From NCBI RefSeq assembly GCF_047344985.1, contig NZ_CP178861.1, positions 3,658,001 through 3,722,000 of the forward strand: a stretch of DNA of 64,000 nucleotides, given 5' to 3'. The DNA is from Bdellovibrio sp047344985. GTDB lineage: Bacteria > Bdellovibrionota > Bdellovibrionia > Bdellovibrionales > Bdellovibrionaceae. The notes beneath the pieces were generated by a model. It saw nothing but the letters and a program-made list of their open reading frames with translations, did not search any database and had not been told where the DNA came from. Shown one piece after another: positions 35,299-44,036 of this stretch. Positions within the stretch are counted from its first letter, which is position 1, and each line of letters begins with the position of its first letter. A program made the translations under genes and the position numbers.

Positions 35299-35424
35299 AC
35301 GAAAGAAAAACACCGCCGCCGACCGGAGTTTTCTGCCGGCGGCAGAAAACAACAAAACCAAAACCATCGAATATGGCGGGAAACTTCAGAAAATACTCCG
35401 ACGAAGTCGGAGTGCATAAGGCAC
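35299..35424. repeat. Hairpin-rich intergenic stretch
   Basis: Two strong hairpins lie here without T-tracts on the plus strand: GTTTTCTGCC-N3-GGCAGAAAAC (about 35332-35350) and ACTCCGAC-GAA-GTCGGAGT (35395-35413). A second stem CCGCCG with CGGCGG can compete with the first. The role is unknown. Confidence 0.5.
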
Positions 35425-35459
35425 AAATAAAAAAACCGCCAGAAGGCGGTTGTTTTATT
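35425..35459. terminator. Bidirectional terminator between secreted-protein gene and tRNA-Val
   Basis: AACCGCC (35434-35440) pairs with GGCGGTT (35445-35451). The plus strand continues GTTTTATTT, and the minus strand continues TTTTTATTT, so it can end both the secreted-protein mRNA and the leftward tRNA transcript. Confidence 0.8.
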
Positions 35460-35535
35460 TGGTAGGGAATGCCGGATTCGAACCGACGACATCCACCTTG
35501 TAAGGGTGGCGCTCTACCAACTGAGCTAATTCCCT
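35460..35535 (-). tRNA. tRNA-Val (UAC)
   Basis: Read on the minus strand, the 76-nt sequence has acceptor AGGGAAT paired with ATTCCCT, D arm AGCTCAGTTGGTAGAGC, anticodon stem CCACC/GGTGG around loop CTTACAA (anticodon TAC) and T arm GTCGGTTCGAATCCGGC. The 3' CCA is encoded. It reads GUA and probably other GUN valine codons. Confidence 0.96.
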
Positions 35536-35601
35536 ATTCGTTCGGAAGGTCCATTTTTTAGCGTGGTCCTTCCGATCTTGCAATCTCTTTTTTCAAAAAT
35601 A

Positions 35602-36165
35602 TTACTTTTTTATATCTTCCATGCACACTCTTTGAGTTAAGTGCGCTGAAATCTTCACGATTTGCATGTGAACCATCTCATCCGCAGCCTTATTATCAAG
35701 AGCGCCCATTGAAAGAACCATCACACCCTGAGTTGGGACGTTGCCCTTAAGTGGTGTAATTGGTGAATCTTTCTCGTTAAATGCCGTCAATTGAACACGG
35801 TATGTAGTGCCCGCTCGGCTGGTCATTTGCGCCAAAACCTTTTGGTTGCGCTCTAAGCCCACGCCTGTTGCTAGCATCTTACAAGTGTCTCCGTCGAATT
35901 GCTTTACTTGCAATTGGCGGATGCCTGTTGCTTTTTGACGAACCACTTTCAAAGCAAAGTAAGAAGTGAAGTCCCCTTGTTCCACTTTCCACAAGCCTTG
36001 AATATCTGTCCATGGGAATGGCTGAGCCAATGTCCACGGCCAAGGAACCGGACGATTATCACTCGCCGGAATGATATGCTCGTCATCAGCGTCAGCCGCA
36101 CGGGCTCCCACTGACAGAGTCAGACTTGTAAAAATCAATGTTGCCATCAAGATGTTGCGTAACAT
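35602..36165 (-). CDS. Secreted protein of unknown function
   Basis: The 187-residue protein has a signal peptide (residues 1-23, cleaved after ARA) and a beta-rich mature part with many tryptophans near its N-terminus (VPWPWTLAQPFPWTDIQG) and two cysteines that could form a disulfide. I recognise no family. GGGGGG before the ATG gives a strong ribosome site. Its start lies 9 bp after the stop of the TPR/winged-helix regulator, so the two genes are co-transcribed and perhaps linked in function. Confidence 0.78.
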   Translation of the reverse strand: MLRNILMATLIFTSLTLSVGARAADADDEHIIPASDNRPVPWPWTLAQPFPWTDIQGLWKVEQGDFTSYFALKVVRQKATGIRQLQVKQFDGDTCKMLATGVGLERNQKVLAQMTSRAGTTYRVQLTAFNEKDSPITPLKGNVPTQGVMVLSMGALDNKAADEMVHMQIVKISAHLTQRVCMEDIKK

Positions 36166-36174
36166 GAATCCCCC

Positions 36175-37278
36175 CTAGTGCTCGAAATGAACTCGAGCCG
36201 CTTTATTCATGTAGTATCCGTTTTTAGCTCTAAAAATATATTTTGGTTTCTCGTAATCCGGTTCAATGAGTTTACGAAGACGTTTGATCGTCACGTAAAT
36301 CTTATTGTCGTGGATCGCTGGATCGTAAGGTTGCTTCCATACGTTCTCAACCAAATACTCTTTCGAGTAAATTTGGCCCTGATTCTGAACGAACAAACGC
36401 AAAAGGTCGAGAAGAATGAACTGATTTTTGAAATCAATGCGACCCAATTTTCTCTCTGTGACCGCATGATTACCTTCGTCAAAAATCAAATCATAACTTG
36501 TCTGAGGTTCTGCACCGATTTTCGATGCGTAGAAGTCAGCAATCTTACTAAGTCTTACATGATTTTCTGTATCAATAGATTTTTGTGCGAGTGACAAATA
36601 CACGCGTGCCAAATCTTTATCGCCCATCTCAAAGTAAACGTCTCCGAGTTGGATCATCAAGTAAGAAGCCATCACCACGTTGCGAGTTTCTTTAAGCGCA
36701 TCGTAAGCTTTCCAAAGAACCGTCACCGCTTCTTCGTACTTTTTCATTTGCGCTAAGATATTTCCGTTCAAGATCAGCGAAGAAATTCTAAGTTCTGGAA
36801 GATTGTAAACCTGGAAGAAGACTTCAAGATTGTAGATCTCTTTCAAGGCATCTGCATAACGAGCCATAGATGGGCTTGAGTAAACCATCGCAAGACCGAA
36901 GATCGCGTTGCAAATATCTTCTTTGTTGTCAGAGGCAAGAGCGATAGCAAGAGCCTTTTGAACATAGTCCAAAGAGACGTCTTGTTGTCCTTTGTAGAAA
37001 GCACAGATAGCGAGCGTATAATAAGTTTTGGAGTTGAGTTCAAAGCCTTCTTTAAGAACTAGATCTTGGAGTTTTTCTTTTGTGAGATTGATCTCTTCAA
37101 ACTGTTCGCGTTCTGCATAGATACGCAAAAGAATGTTCAAGCACTTCAAGTATTGAGAGAAATTTTTCTCAGCAAAGTATCCCTGAGACGCATCGTTGAG
37201 ATGCGTGATCGCAGAGGTGAATTCTCCCCGATCGGAATATAACTTGCCGAGCTCAAAGGCACGATCTAGTTGGCTCAT
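36175..37278 (-). CDS. TPR protein with C-terminal OmpR-type winged helix
   Basis: The 367-residue cytoplasmic protein has TPR-like helical repeats over about 1-260 (YAEREQFEEI, ALAICAFYKGQQD-like, ALKETRNVVMASYL, LGDVYFEMGDKDLARVYL) and an OmpR/PhoB-type DNA-binding domain over about 280-360 (LLRLFVQNQGQIYSKEYLVENVW, then HDNKIYVTIKRLRKLIE and FRAKNGYYM). This reverses the order of SARP/AfsR regulators, which put the DNA-binding domain first. There is no receiver domain, so the signal is probably sensed through TPR contacts. It is the first gene of a two-gene operon with a secreted protein. Confidence 0.85.
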   Translation of the reverse strand: MSQLDRAFELGKLYSDRGEFTSAITHLNDASQGYFAEKNFSQYLKCLNILLRIYAEREQFEEINLTKEKLQDLVLKEGFELNSKTYYTLAICAFYKGQQDVSLDYVQKALAIALASDNKEDICNAIFGLAMVYSSPSMARYADALKEIYNLEVFFQVYNLPELRISSLILNGNILAQMKKYEEAVTVLWKAYDALKETRNVVMASYLMIQLGDVYFEMGDKDLARVYLSLAQKSIDTENHVRLSKIADFYASKIGAEPQTSYDLIFDEGNHAVTERKLGRIDFKNQFILLDLLRLFVQNQGQIYSKEYLVENVWKQPYDPAIHDNKIYVTIKRLRKLIEPDYEKPKYIFRAKNGYYMNKAARVHFEH

Positions 37279-37441
37279 AAGTTCTTAAAACTCCAAAACA
37301 AAATCTAAATTACTCGCTGGGGTACAGGTTTTTACAGATTGTCAGGATTTCGTCAATGTAAGACACGGACATTTGCGTAAAAACTGTGCATAGTGAGAAT
37401 TGATTTCAGTAATTTAATAAAGTGCGCTCACCCGGCGTCAC

Positions 37442-37507
37442 TTAACGCGTGGAGCCTTTAGTCCAAGTTTACTAAGTCCCGCTTATTAGGACTCCGAAAG
37501 GCGTTAA
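37442..37507. promoter_or_regulatory. Nested inverted repeat upstream of SUMF1-type lipoprotein gene
   Basis: TTAACGC (37442-37448) pairs with GCGTTAA (37501-37507), and inside CTTT-AGTCC pairs with GGACT-ccg-AAAG. The right arm touches the -35 element of the promoter at 37504-37533, so an operator at DNA level is more likely than a leader RNA. Confidence 0.5.
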
Positions 37508-37533
37508 AATGCTGTCAAAATAAACCGTATAAC
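37504..37533 (+). promoter_or_regulatory. Putative promoter of SUMF1-type lipoprotein gene
   Basis: TATAAC (37528-37533) stands 18 bp after TTAAAA (37504-37509), a weak -35 with a good -10, ending 17 bp before the ATG. Confidence 0.45.
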
Positions 37534-37550
37534 ACTCACAAGGACAACGG

Positions 37551-38582
37551 ATGCGTCATCTGCGCTTTTTCATCATGTGTTTTACGGCAGTCACTCTGAT
37601 GTCGTGTTCTCCAAAGGAAGAAAAGAAAACACAAAAGCCAGACAATCAGACAGCGAAGCAGCCGACTCCCGTTCCAACTCCGGCACCAATCCCGACGCCG
37701 TCGCCTGGACCGCAACCATCACCAGAACCCGCGCCGCCAACGCCAACGCCAACGCCAACGCCAACGCCAACGCCAACGCCGCAGCCTCCAGTGGTTTTGA
37801 ATTGTCCTGTGAATTACGAAAAGGTGCAGGCGAATCTCACTCTGAAAACAGAGGCATTTTGCATTGCCAAATTTGAAATGAAAAAAGTGAACGGTCTTGC
37901 TTCTTCGACGTCGACAGGAAAACCGTGGCTTGCTGGAAAAATCGCAGCGACAGAAGCCTGTGCAAATCTTGGAAGTGGTTATCGACTTCCAACGAATTAC
38001 GAATGGAATGCAGCCGCTCTAGAAATTTATAACAACAAACTCAATTGGACTGGAAAAGCTCACGGAGATGGAACTCTCTACACTGGTTTCTATAGTGCTT
38101 GGAGCGAACCCGTTGAGATCAAAGACATCAACGATCCTTACGACAGCACCGGTGCAAAAAAAGGAATCGAACGACGTACATTTTATCTCTCAAGTGGCAA
38201 CATCATTTGGGATTTCGGCGGAAATGCATGGGAGTGGGTCTCTGACACGATCTACGGAAACTCGTACACGCCGGATCTTTCAAGTCCTTACGGTCGCACC
38301 TATCACAACAACAACTGGGATATCAAACCCGGCTCTCCGCAACTTTTTGATTTCACGGGAATGAGCAGCGTTCCTAAAAACGATGTTTATCTTGGAAATC
38401 TCTTCGGTGGAAGTTCTGGAAAAGTCATTCGCGGCGGAGCTGTTTGCATTCACTCAAAAGGTGTCACAGGAATTTTTGCTGCAAATATCGGCGACATCAC
38501 GGCTGATGATCTTCAAGCACCTGCTTCGTGGAATCTTAAAATGAACAACATCGGTTTCCGCTGCGTGTTCCAACCGAAATAA
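37551..38582 (+). CDS. Lipoprotein with SUMF1/FGE-like domain and Pro-Thr linker
   Basis: The 343-residue protein has a lipoprotein signal (lipobox LMSC, cysteine 19), a Lys/Gln then Pro/Thr-rich linker (about 25-78) with seven PT units, and a C-type-lectin-like SUMF1 domain: FCIAKFEMKKV, YRLPTNYEWNAAA, GNAWEWVSD, VIRGGAV and IGFRCVF. The catalytic cysteine pair of true formylglycine-generating enzymes is not evident, so it is probably a binding or structural member. The linker lets the domain reach away from the membrane anchor. The last cysteines may form a disulfide. Confidence 0.85.
   Translation: MRHLRFFIMCFTAVTLMSCSPKEEKKTQKPDNQTAKQPTPVPTPAPIPTPSPGPQPSPEPAPPTPTPTPTPTPTPTPQPPVVLNCPVNYEKVQANLTLKTEAFCIAKFEMKKVNGLASSTSTGKPWLAGKIAATEACANLGSGYRLPTNYEWNAAALEIYNNKLNWTGKAHGDGTLYTGFYSAWSEPVEIKDINDPYDSTGAKKGIERRTFYLSSGNIIWDFGGNAWEWVSDTIYGNSYTPDLSSPYGRTYHNNNWDIKPGSPQLFDFTGMSSVPKNDVYLGNLFGGSSGKVIRGGAVCIHSKGVTGIFAANIGDITADDLQAPASWNLKMNNIGFRCVFQPK
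37737..37780 (+). repeat. Microsatellite (CCAACG)7 in Pro-Thr linker
   Basis: Seven perfect CCAACG units in tandem (37737-37778) code for alternating proline and threonine. Slippage by whole units keeps the reading frame and would change linker length only. Confidence 0.9.
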
Positions 38583-38732
38583 CAGCCTTCTTTGACAAGA
38601 AATTGACGTCGTTTAAGTAGCTGATTTTTTCCAGCAATTCCCTCCCCTGCATAAAATTTAAACAAATAATTTAAAGTTTATTTAAAGAGCCTCCGAAACA
38701 GTAAGCCAGGTCTAAAGTAGAGGAGGCCCAGA

Positions 38733-39197
38733 GTGCAATTCGTGAACAAGTTGATGTTGTTAGTATCTGTTTTCGGCTTAAGCGCATGTGCAACGATCGT
38801 CAAATCAGACAAAATTCCCGTGAAGTTTGTCGGCGGACTTGAAAGAGGCGAGACAAAAATCAGCCTGCCTGATGGACAGTACACAGCACTGAACGGAAGA
38901 ACGACCGTGTTAGTAAGTCGCTCAAAACAAGACATCCCCATCACCGTGACATGCAATCAGCAAACACGCGAAGGTGTGATCAAAACGGAATATGATGCGA
39001 CGGCAGGTATTCTTGGAAATATTGTTTTTGGTGGAATCATCGGGATGGGTATTGATGCCTATAACGACAAAACTTACGATCCACCAGAAATTTTCAATGT
39101 AGCTCCGCTGTGTTCGACAGACAAACCAACAGAGAACATTGCAGAGAGTTCTAATTACCCTCGACAACCAAGTTCTTATTCAAAAAATAAATATTGA
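38733..39197 (+). CDS. Small lipoprotein
   Basis: The 154-residue protein starts at GTG 38733 with a perfect AGGAGG site and has a lipobox LSAC (cysteine 19). The mature part begins ATIVKSDKIPVKF and resembles small surface lipoproteins with a beta-sandwich domain (PDGQYTALNGRTTV), followed by a Gly-rich stretch (GILGNIVFGGIIGMGID) that could dip into a membrane, and a Ser/Pro-rich end. The function is unknown. A strong terminator follows. Confidence 0.8.
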   Translation: MQFVNKLMLLVSVFGLSACATIVKSDKIPVKFVGGLERGETKISLPDGQYTALNGRTTVLVSRSKQDIPITVTCNQQTREGVIKTEYDATAGILGNIVFGGIIGMGIDAYNDKTYDPPEIFNVAPLCSTDKPTENIAESSNYPRQPSSYSKNKY

Positions 39198-39218
39198 TAA
39201 ATCGGCAAGACAAAAAGA

Positions 39219-39248
39219 AAAAGGCCCTCTCAACGAGGGCCTTTTGAA
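39219..39248. terminator. Bidirectional terminator between lipoprotein gene and lon
   Basis: AAAAGGCCCTC (39219-39229) and GAGGGCCTTTT (39235-39245) form a long perfect stem with A- and T-rich flanks on both strands. Confidence 0.85.
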
Positions 39249-39264
39249 TTAACGCGCATTGGTT

Positions 39265-39287
39265 GTAAAAAATCCCCTGGCACCTTT
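39265..39287. repeat. 23-bp dispersed repeat, copy 2
   Basis: Identical to 5468-5490. Here it reaches to the last base of the lon stop codon, between the stop and the shared terminator. Confidence 0.7.
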
Positions 39288-41779
39288 TAGTGGTGGTGGA
39301 TTGCTTGGCCTGTGTATTGGGCTTTGATACCGAATTCGCGCTCTTTTTGAACTTTGAAAAGTTCTTTTGGCGATTTGATATCCAAAGCGTTGATCAATAC
39401 TTGGTCTACATGATCCACCAAGATCACTTTAAGATCTTTCATCACTTCCTTAGGGATGTCCTTGAGATCTTTTTCGTTCTCTTTCGGACAGATGATCATC
39501 TTAATGCCACCGCGGTGAGCGGCTAGGATCTTCTCTTTCAAGCCACCGATCGCCATCACACGGCCACGAAGTGAAATCTCGCCTGTCATCGCTACTGTGC
39601 GCTTCACAGGGATCTTCATGATCGCAGAAACAATCGAAGTCGTCAGAGCGATACCTGCAGAAGGACCGTCCTTAGGAACTGCACCCTCTGGCAAGTGGAT
39701 GTGCACGTCGATGTTTGAGAAGTATTCTTTGTCCAAACCGAACAAAGGACCTCTTGAACGAACGTAGCTCATCGCTGCTGCACAAGATTCTTTCATCACA
39801 TCACCAAGTTGGCCCGTGACTGTGAACTTACCTTTACCAGGCACCACACTCACTTCGACAGCAAGAAGGTCACCACCCACTTCCGTCCAAGCCATACCGT
39901 TCGTAAGACCGATTTCGTTTTCTGTCTCGATCACACCGAACTTGAATTTGTGAGGACCCAACAACTCAACAAGTTTTTGCGGAGTGACCACATAGCCTGC
40001 TGGTTTTGCCGTTGTCTTCGCCGCTGTTTTTGCACCTTTTTTAGAAGCCGACTTTTTATCGCCCTTCGCTTCTGCTTTAAAGTTCTCAACAGCTTCGCCC
40101 ATCACAATCTCTTTAGCGACCTTACGGCACACATTGGCCATTTGTCTTTCCAAGTTACGAACGCCGGCTTCTTTCGTGTAGTAACGAATGATGTCGCGGA
40201 TCGTTTCGTCTTTGATCGTGACTTTGTAATCTTTCAATCCATGGTTTTCCAATTGCTTCGGAACCAAGTAGTTCTTCGCAATGTGGAATTTCTCCTGCTC
40301 AATGTAACCTTCAAGATTGATGATCTCCATACGATCCAACAATGGACGTGGAATCGTATGCAATGAGTTCGCAGTCGCGATAAACATCACTTTTGAAAGG
40401 TCGTATTCCAACTCCAAGTAGTGATCTTGGAAGTTGTTGTTTTGTTCAGGATCAAGCACCTCAAGCATCGCTGCTGCTGGATCACCACGGAAATCGTTGG
40501 CCATCTTGTCGATCTCATCAAGAAGAACAAGTGGATTTCCTTTATCAACTTTACGAAGAGCTTGCAGGATTTTACCTGGCATCGCACCGACGTATGTTTT
40601 TCTGTGACCGCGGATCTCTGCTTCATCACGCACGCCACCCAAAGAGATACGTGCAAAAGGACGATTCAAAGATTCAGCAATTGATCTTGCAAGAGATGTC
40701 TTACCAACTCCTGGAGGACCTGCCAAACAAAGGATAGGACCCTTCATGTCTTTCGAAATCGAAAGAACGGCAAGGTATTCAAGGATACGGTCTTTGACTT
40801 TCTCAAGACCCCAGTGATCATCATCAAGGATGCGCTGAGCGTTCTTAAGATCATGTTTCTCTTCATTGTAATCGTACCAAGGAAGTGAAAGAACCCAGTC
40901 GATGTAGTTGCGAACCACAGTCGCTTCCGCCGACATTGGTGACATCATTTTGAGTTTTTTAATCTCTTTCATCACCTTGTCTTTAGCTTCTTGGGACATT
41001 TTCTTAGCTTTACACTTCACCTCAAGATCCTGAAGTTCTGCTTGGTAATCGTCTTTCTCACCAAGTTCTTTCTGGATCGCCTGCATTTGTTCGTTGAGGT
41101 AGTACTCTTTTTGAGAGCGTTCCATTTGCTTCTTCACGCGAGTACGAATCTTCTTTTCCACTTCAAGAATTTCGATCTCACCTGTCATCAAGTTGAGCAA
41201 ATGTTCCAAACGTTTTGAAGGATCCACGATCTCCAACACCGCTTGTTTGTCTTCAAGTTTCAAATTGAGTTGCGCAACAATAATATCCGCAAGTTCACCA
41301 GGATTTTCGATGGTCGATACACGCATCAAAATTTCTGGTGGAATTCGCTTATTAAGTTTTACGTAAGTCTCAAAAGTCGACTTGACGGAGCGAACCAAAG
41401 CTTGGGCCTCAACGATGTTCGTTGGGTCTTCATCCAAGGCTTCGCAAGAAACCATAAAGAAGTTGTCGTTGTTTAAGAAATTCTTAATCTTTACACGACG
41501 TTTGCCTTCCACTAAAACTTTCACAGTTCCATCAGGCAGGCGTAATAGCTGAATGATGGTGCCCACGGTTCCGATAGCAAAGATGTCTTTAGGTTCGGGA
41601 TTGTTTGTCTTAGCGTCTTTTTGAGCCGCCAAAACGATATCTGTCTGTTTGCTCATCGCTTCTTCAAGAGCGTTGATACTCTTTTCGCGACCTACAAACA
41701 ACGGCATCATCATATGTGGAAAAATGATGAGGTCTCTTAGGGGCAAAAGTGGTAGTTGTTGTACTTTTCCCTCGCTCAT
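39287..41779 (-). CDS. lon: ATP-dependent protease Lon
   Basis: The 830-residue protease has the full LonA layout: N-terminal substrate domain (LPLLPLRDLIIFPHM), long coiled middle, AAA+ module with GPPGVGKT and a LLDEIDKM Walker B, and a C-terminal peptidase domain with the catalytic serine in PKDGPSAG and a following lysine. A Lys/Ala-rich insertion (DKKSASKKGAKTAAKTTAKP) between ATPase and protease parts is unusual, as is the C-terminal HHH. I start at ATG 41779; GGGAGG stands about 9 nt upstream and an in-frame frame extension to 41827 lacks a site. Lon degrades damaged and regulatory proteins. Confidence 0.95.
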   Translation of the reverse strand: MSEGKVQQLPLLPLRDLIIFPHMMMPLFVGREKSINALEEAMSKQTDIVLAAQKDAKTNNPEPKDIFAIGTVGTIIQLLRLPDGTVKVLVEGKRRVKIKNFLNNDNFFMVSCEALDEDPTNIVEAQALVRSVKSTFETYVKLNKRIPPEILMRVSTIENPGELADIIVAQLNLKLEDKQAVLEIVDPSKRLEHLLNLMTGEIEILEVEKKIRTRVKKQMERSQKEYYLNEQMQAIQKELGEKDDYQAELQDLEVKCKAKKMSQEAKDKVMKEIKKLKMMSPMSAEATVVRNYIDWVLSLPWYDYNEEKHDLKNAQRILDDDHWGLEKVKDRILEYLAVLSISKDMKGPILCLAGPPGVGKTSLARSIAESLNRPFARISLGGVRDEAEIRGHRKTYVGAMPGKILQALRKVDKGNPLVLLDEIDKMANDFRGDPAAAMLEVLDPEQNNNFQDHYLELEYDLSKVMFIATANSLHTIPRPLLDRMEIINLEGYIEQEKFHIAKNYLVPKQLENHGLKDYKVTIKDETIRDIIRYYTKEAGVRNLERQMANVCRKVAKEIVMGEAVENFKAEAKGDKKSASKKGAKTAAKTTAKPAGYVVTPQKLVELLGPHKFKFGVIETENEIGLTNGMAWTEVGGDLLAVEVSVVPGKGKFTVTGQLGDVMKESCAAAMSYVRSRGPLFGLDKEYFSNIDVHIHLPEGAVPKDGPSAGIALTTSIVSAIMKIPVKRTVAMTGEISLRGRVMAIGGLKEKILAAHRGGIKMIICPKENEKDLKDIPKEVMKDLKVILVDHVDQVLINALDIKSPKELFKVQKEREFGIKAQYTGQAIHHH

Positions 41780-42075
41780 ATCCTCTCCCTCCCTGTGGGT
41801 TAACGAGCTTACTTGTGCATAGGACACAAGCTGGATCTGCGTCGGTTAAATATCCTTATCCAACCTTCGCTGTTCCTACTAATAAGCTTAACTATGTGTT
41901 CGATTACTGGGAAGTAAATATATTTGGAAAAAAAAGAGTTCTGGTCCTTGCCACGAGTCCAAAATGCTCACATTTTGGGCATCATTAAAAGACCTAATGC
42001 TACTCGAAAATTATTCTTATTTGCGTCGGATTTTGAGAATCTTTCCTAATTGTAATTTCCGAGAGTCAGATTTTC
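41780..42075. promoter_or_regulatory. Divergent lon / sensor-kinase intergenic region
   Basis: This 296-bp gap contains no supported gene. CTTGTG-N7-CACAAG (41812-41830) lies about 33 bp upstream of the lon start and could be an operator. CCAAAATG-CTCA-CATTTTGG (41959-41978) is an 8-bp-stem hairpin without a T-tract. No clear CIRCE element or sigma-32 promoter was seen. Confidence 0.35.
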
Positions 42076-43641
42076 GTGCCCTTTTTGTCCAAATTGTTCG
42101 ATAAGTGCACTGTGACACCTAGAGATCCCAGACGCTGGTTCCGCAGAAATTCTCTCTCTCTAAAGCTTCTCATTGCGACATGGGCCGTGAGTTCTTTTGC
42201 CACGCTTATTTTAACGGCGTTTCAGCTTCTCATGGATTATCAGCGCGACTTTGACAAACTACAAAATAACTTCGCCATAATTAAAAATTCCTATCTCGAC
42301 TCCATGGCGGAACACTTGTGGTCTTATGACACTAGACTACTAGAAATTCAGCTCGATGGTCTTAGTCGTCTGCAGGGTGTTAGCTACCTTCGCCTTGTGG
42401 CAGATAACAAAACTATCTACGAATCCGGTAAGTCTGATCCCACAGAGGAAAGTCACAAACGCTTTGATATTTACCACAAAAATACGAACGAAATTCTGGG
42501 CACTCTGGATGTGGAGCTGGATGTTCGTTCTTTACGCCAAAAATATTTCCAGGAAGCGATTTGGATTTTCATCCGTCAAGCGGCCAAAACCATGGTCGTC
42601 GTGTTCTTCTTGTACTTCATTTTCAATCAGATTTTGGTTATTCACATCCAGCATATTGCTCAGTACTTAAAAAGCAATCGTGGAAGGGCCAATGAAGACC
42701 TGCAACTGCATCGGCCACACCATCGCGGAGAAGATGAGCTGGATGTTCTCGTTGCTTCCATCAACACCTTCCGTTCAGAGCTTTTAGAAGCCAATCAAAA
42801 ATTGGAATCTTTGAATCAAGCTCTTGAGCAAAAAGTGACGGACCGTACACGTCAATTGACGACGAAAAATGAGAGCCTTGAAAAGGCCATGTTGCAGATC
42901 AAACGCATGCAAGCGACTTTGGTGGCCCAAGAGCGTCTGGCCTCTTTGGGAAGCCTTACTGCCAGTGTGGCGCACGAGATCCGCAATCCGTTGAACTTTG
43001 TATTAAATTTCAGTGAGCTTTTAACGGATTCCGAAAATCTGGAAGAAGTAAAAGAAATCAGTCGCGTTGTCTTAAAGCACAGCCAACGCATTGATCAGAT
43101 TGTGCGCTCGATGCAGATCTTGTCCGGCTATGACAGTGATGTTTTAGAAAACACAGACATCAATGAAATCTTAAAACGCGCTTATCAAGAGACCATCTCC
43201 ACACGAGCGTTAGGATCAAGTTATGTTCCTCCGAAAGTCACGTACCGCTTAGGTGATAATGTCGTCGCTCCCGTCTATGCGACGTCACTGCTGCGTGCGC
43301 TTTCGAACATCGTCGACAATGCCATTCACGCATTAGAGAAAAAAGTTATCACCAACAAAAACTTCGAGCCGGAGCTCACACTTTCAACAGCCGTACGCGG
43401 AGACATGGTAGAAATTTGCATCCGCGACAACGGCGTCGGAATTCCGGCTATTCTTGGTGAAAAAATCTTCGATCCGTTTTTAACAACAAAGGCCGCAGGA
43501 GAAGGGGCTGGTTTAGGACTCACTGTCGCTTTTAATATTGCCCAAAAACACGGAGGCACCTTAAAGTATACAAGTGAGTTTGGCCAATGGACTGAGTTTG
43601 TCATGGCTTTACCCCTTGTACATGAGAGACCAAATCCATGA
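42076..43641 (+). CDS. Membrane sensor histidine kinase
   Basis: The 521-residue kinase has two membrane helices (about 32-55 and 172-195) around a periplasmic sensor domain of about 115 residues, a linker and coiled coil (LEANQKLESLNQALEQKV), a HisKA domain with H-box SVAHEIRNPLNF and a HATPase domain (NIVDNAIHAL, DNGVGIP, GEGAGLGLTVA). The start is probably GTG 42076; no strong site is seen and no ATG precedes the first helix. It overlaps the following response regulator by 4 nt, so the two are a coupled pair. The signal is unknown. Confidence 0.85.
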   Translation: MPFLSKLFDKCTVTPRDPRRWFRRNSLSLKLLIATWAVSSFATLILTAFQLLMDYQRDFDKLQNNFAIIKNSYLDSMAEHLWSYDTRLLEIQLDGLSRLQGVSYLRLVADNKTIYESGKSDPTEESHKRFDIYHKNTNEILGTLDVELDVRSLRQKYFQEAIWIFIRQAAKTMVVVFFLYFIFNQILVIHIQHIAQYLKSNRGRANEDLQLHRPHHRGEDELDVLVASINTFRSELLEANQKLESLNQALEQKVTDRTRQLTTKNESLEKAMLQIKRMQATLVAQERLASLGSLTASVAHEIRNPLNFVLNFSELLTDSENLEEVKEISRVVLKHSQRIDQIVRSMQILSGYDSDVLENTDINEILKRAYQETISTRALGSSYVPPKVTYRLGDNVVAPVYATSLLRALSNIVDNAIHALEKKVITNKNFEPELTLSTAVRGDMVEICIRDNGVGIPAILGEKIFDPFLTTKAAGEGAGLGLTVAFNIAQKHGGTLKYTSEFGQWTEFVMALPLVHERPNP

Positions 43642-44036
43642 TTCATATAGTAATCGTTGATGATGAGGCAGACACTCATCTTCTATACAAACTGAAGTTC
43701 AAAAAGCTTTTTGCCAACGCCGGTAATTTGAATCTGGTTTCTTTTCTAAATGCGCCTGATTGCTTGCGCTATCTAGAGCGCCAAGACATACCGCCAGTGG
43801 ATTTAATTCTTTCAGATATCAATATGCCCGATATGGACGGATTTGAACTTCTTCAAAAAGTTCATGAGATGAATGCAAAAATTCCGTTTTACATGGTCAG
43901 CGCTTATGAGTCGCCAGAGTTCCGTTTAAAAGCCGACAGCCTGGGAGCTACACGCTTTCTCAGCAAGCCCGTCGACTTTCATTTACTAGGTGATATGCTT
44001 CGCAAAGATCTCTCTTTGCCTCCAGCCAGCCCTTAG
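43638..44036 (+). CDS. Single-domain response regulator
   Basis: The 132-residue protein is a receiver domain alone: acidic pocket VDDEAD, phosphoacceptor Asp in LILSDINMPDMDG, conserved Ser in MVSAYES and Lys in LSKPVD. It has no output domain, so it probably acts by protein contact or in a phosphorelay. The start overlaps the kinase stop (ATGA). Its stop overlaps the stop of the convergent NarL-type regulator by a few bases. Confidence 0.9.
   Translation: MIHIVIVDDEADTHLLYKLKFKKLFANAGNLNLVSFLNAPDCLRYLERQDIPPVDLILSDINMPDMDGFELLQKVHEMNAKIPFYMVSAYESPEFRLKADSLGATRFLSKPVDFHLLGDMLRKDLSLPPASP

Noticed and set aside
35299..35424. Second tRNA or small RNA gene
   Set aside because: Hairpins are present but no cloverleaf, promoter or conserved core could be recognised.
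37442..37507. Riboswitch (c-di-GMP type) reading of the nested inverted repeat
   Set aside because: No conserved c-di-GMP riboswitch motifs were found and the repeat lies upstream of the likely -10 box.
37577..37876. Asn-Ala repeat frame in the lipoprotein gene
   Set aside because: Produced by reading the CCAACG repeat out of frame; the Pro-Thr frame has the signal peptide and SUMF1 domain.
39809..40366. Open frame of 185 codons opposite lon
   Set aside because: Antisense to the well-supported lon gene with no independent signals.
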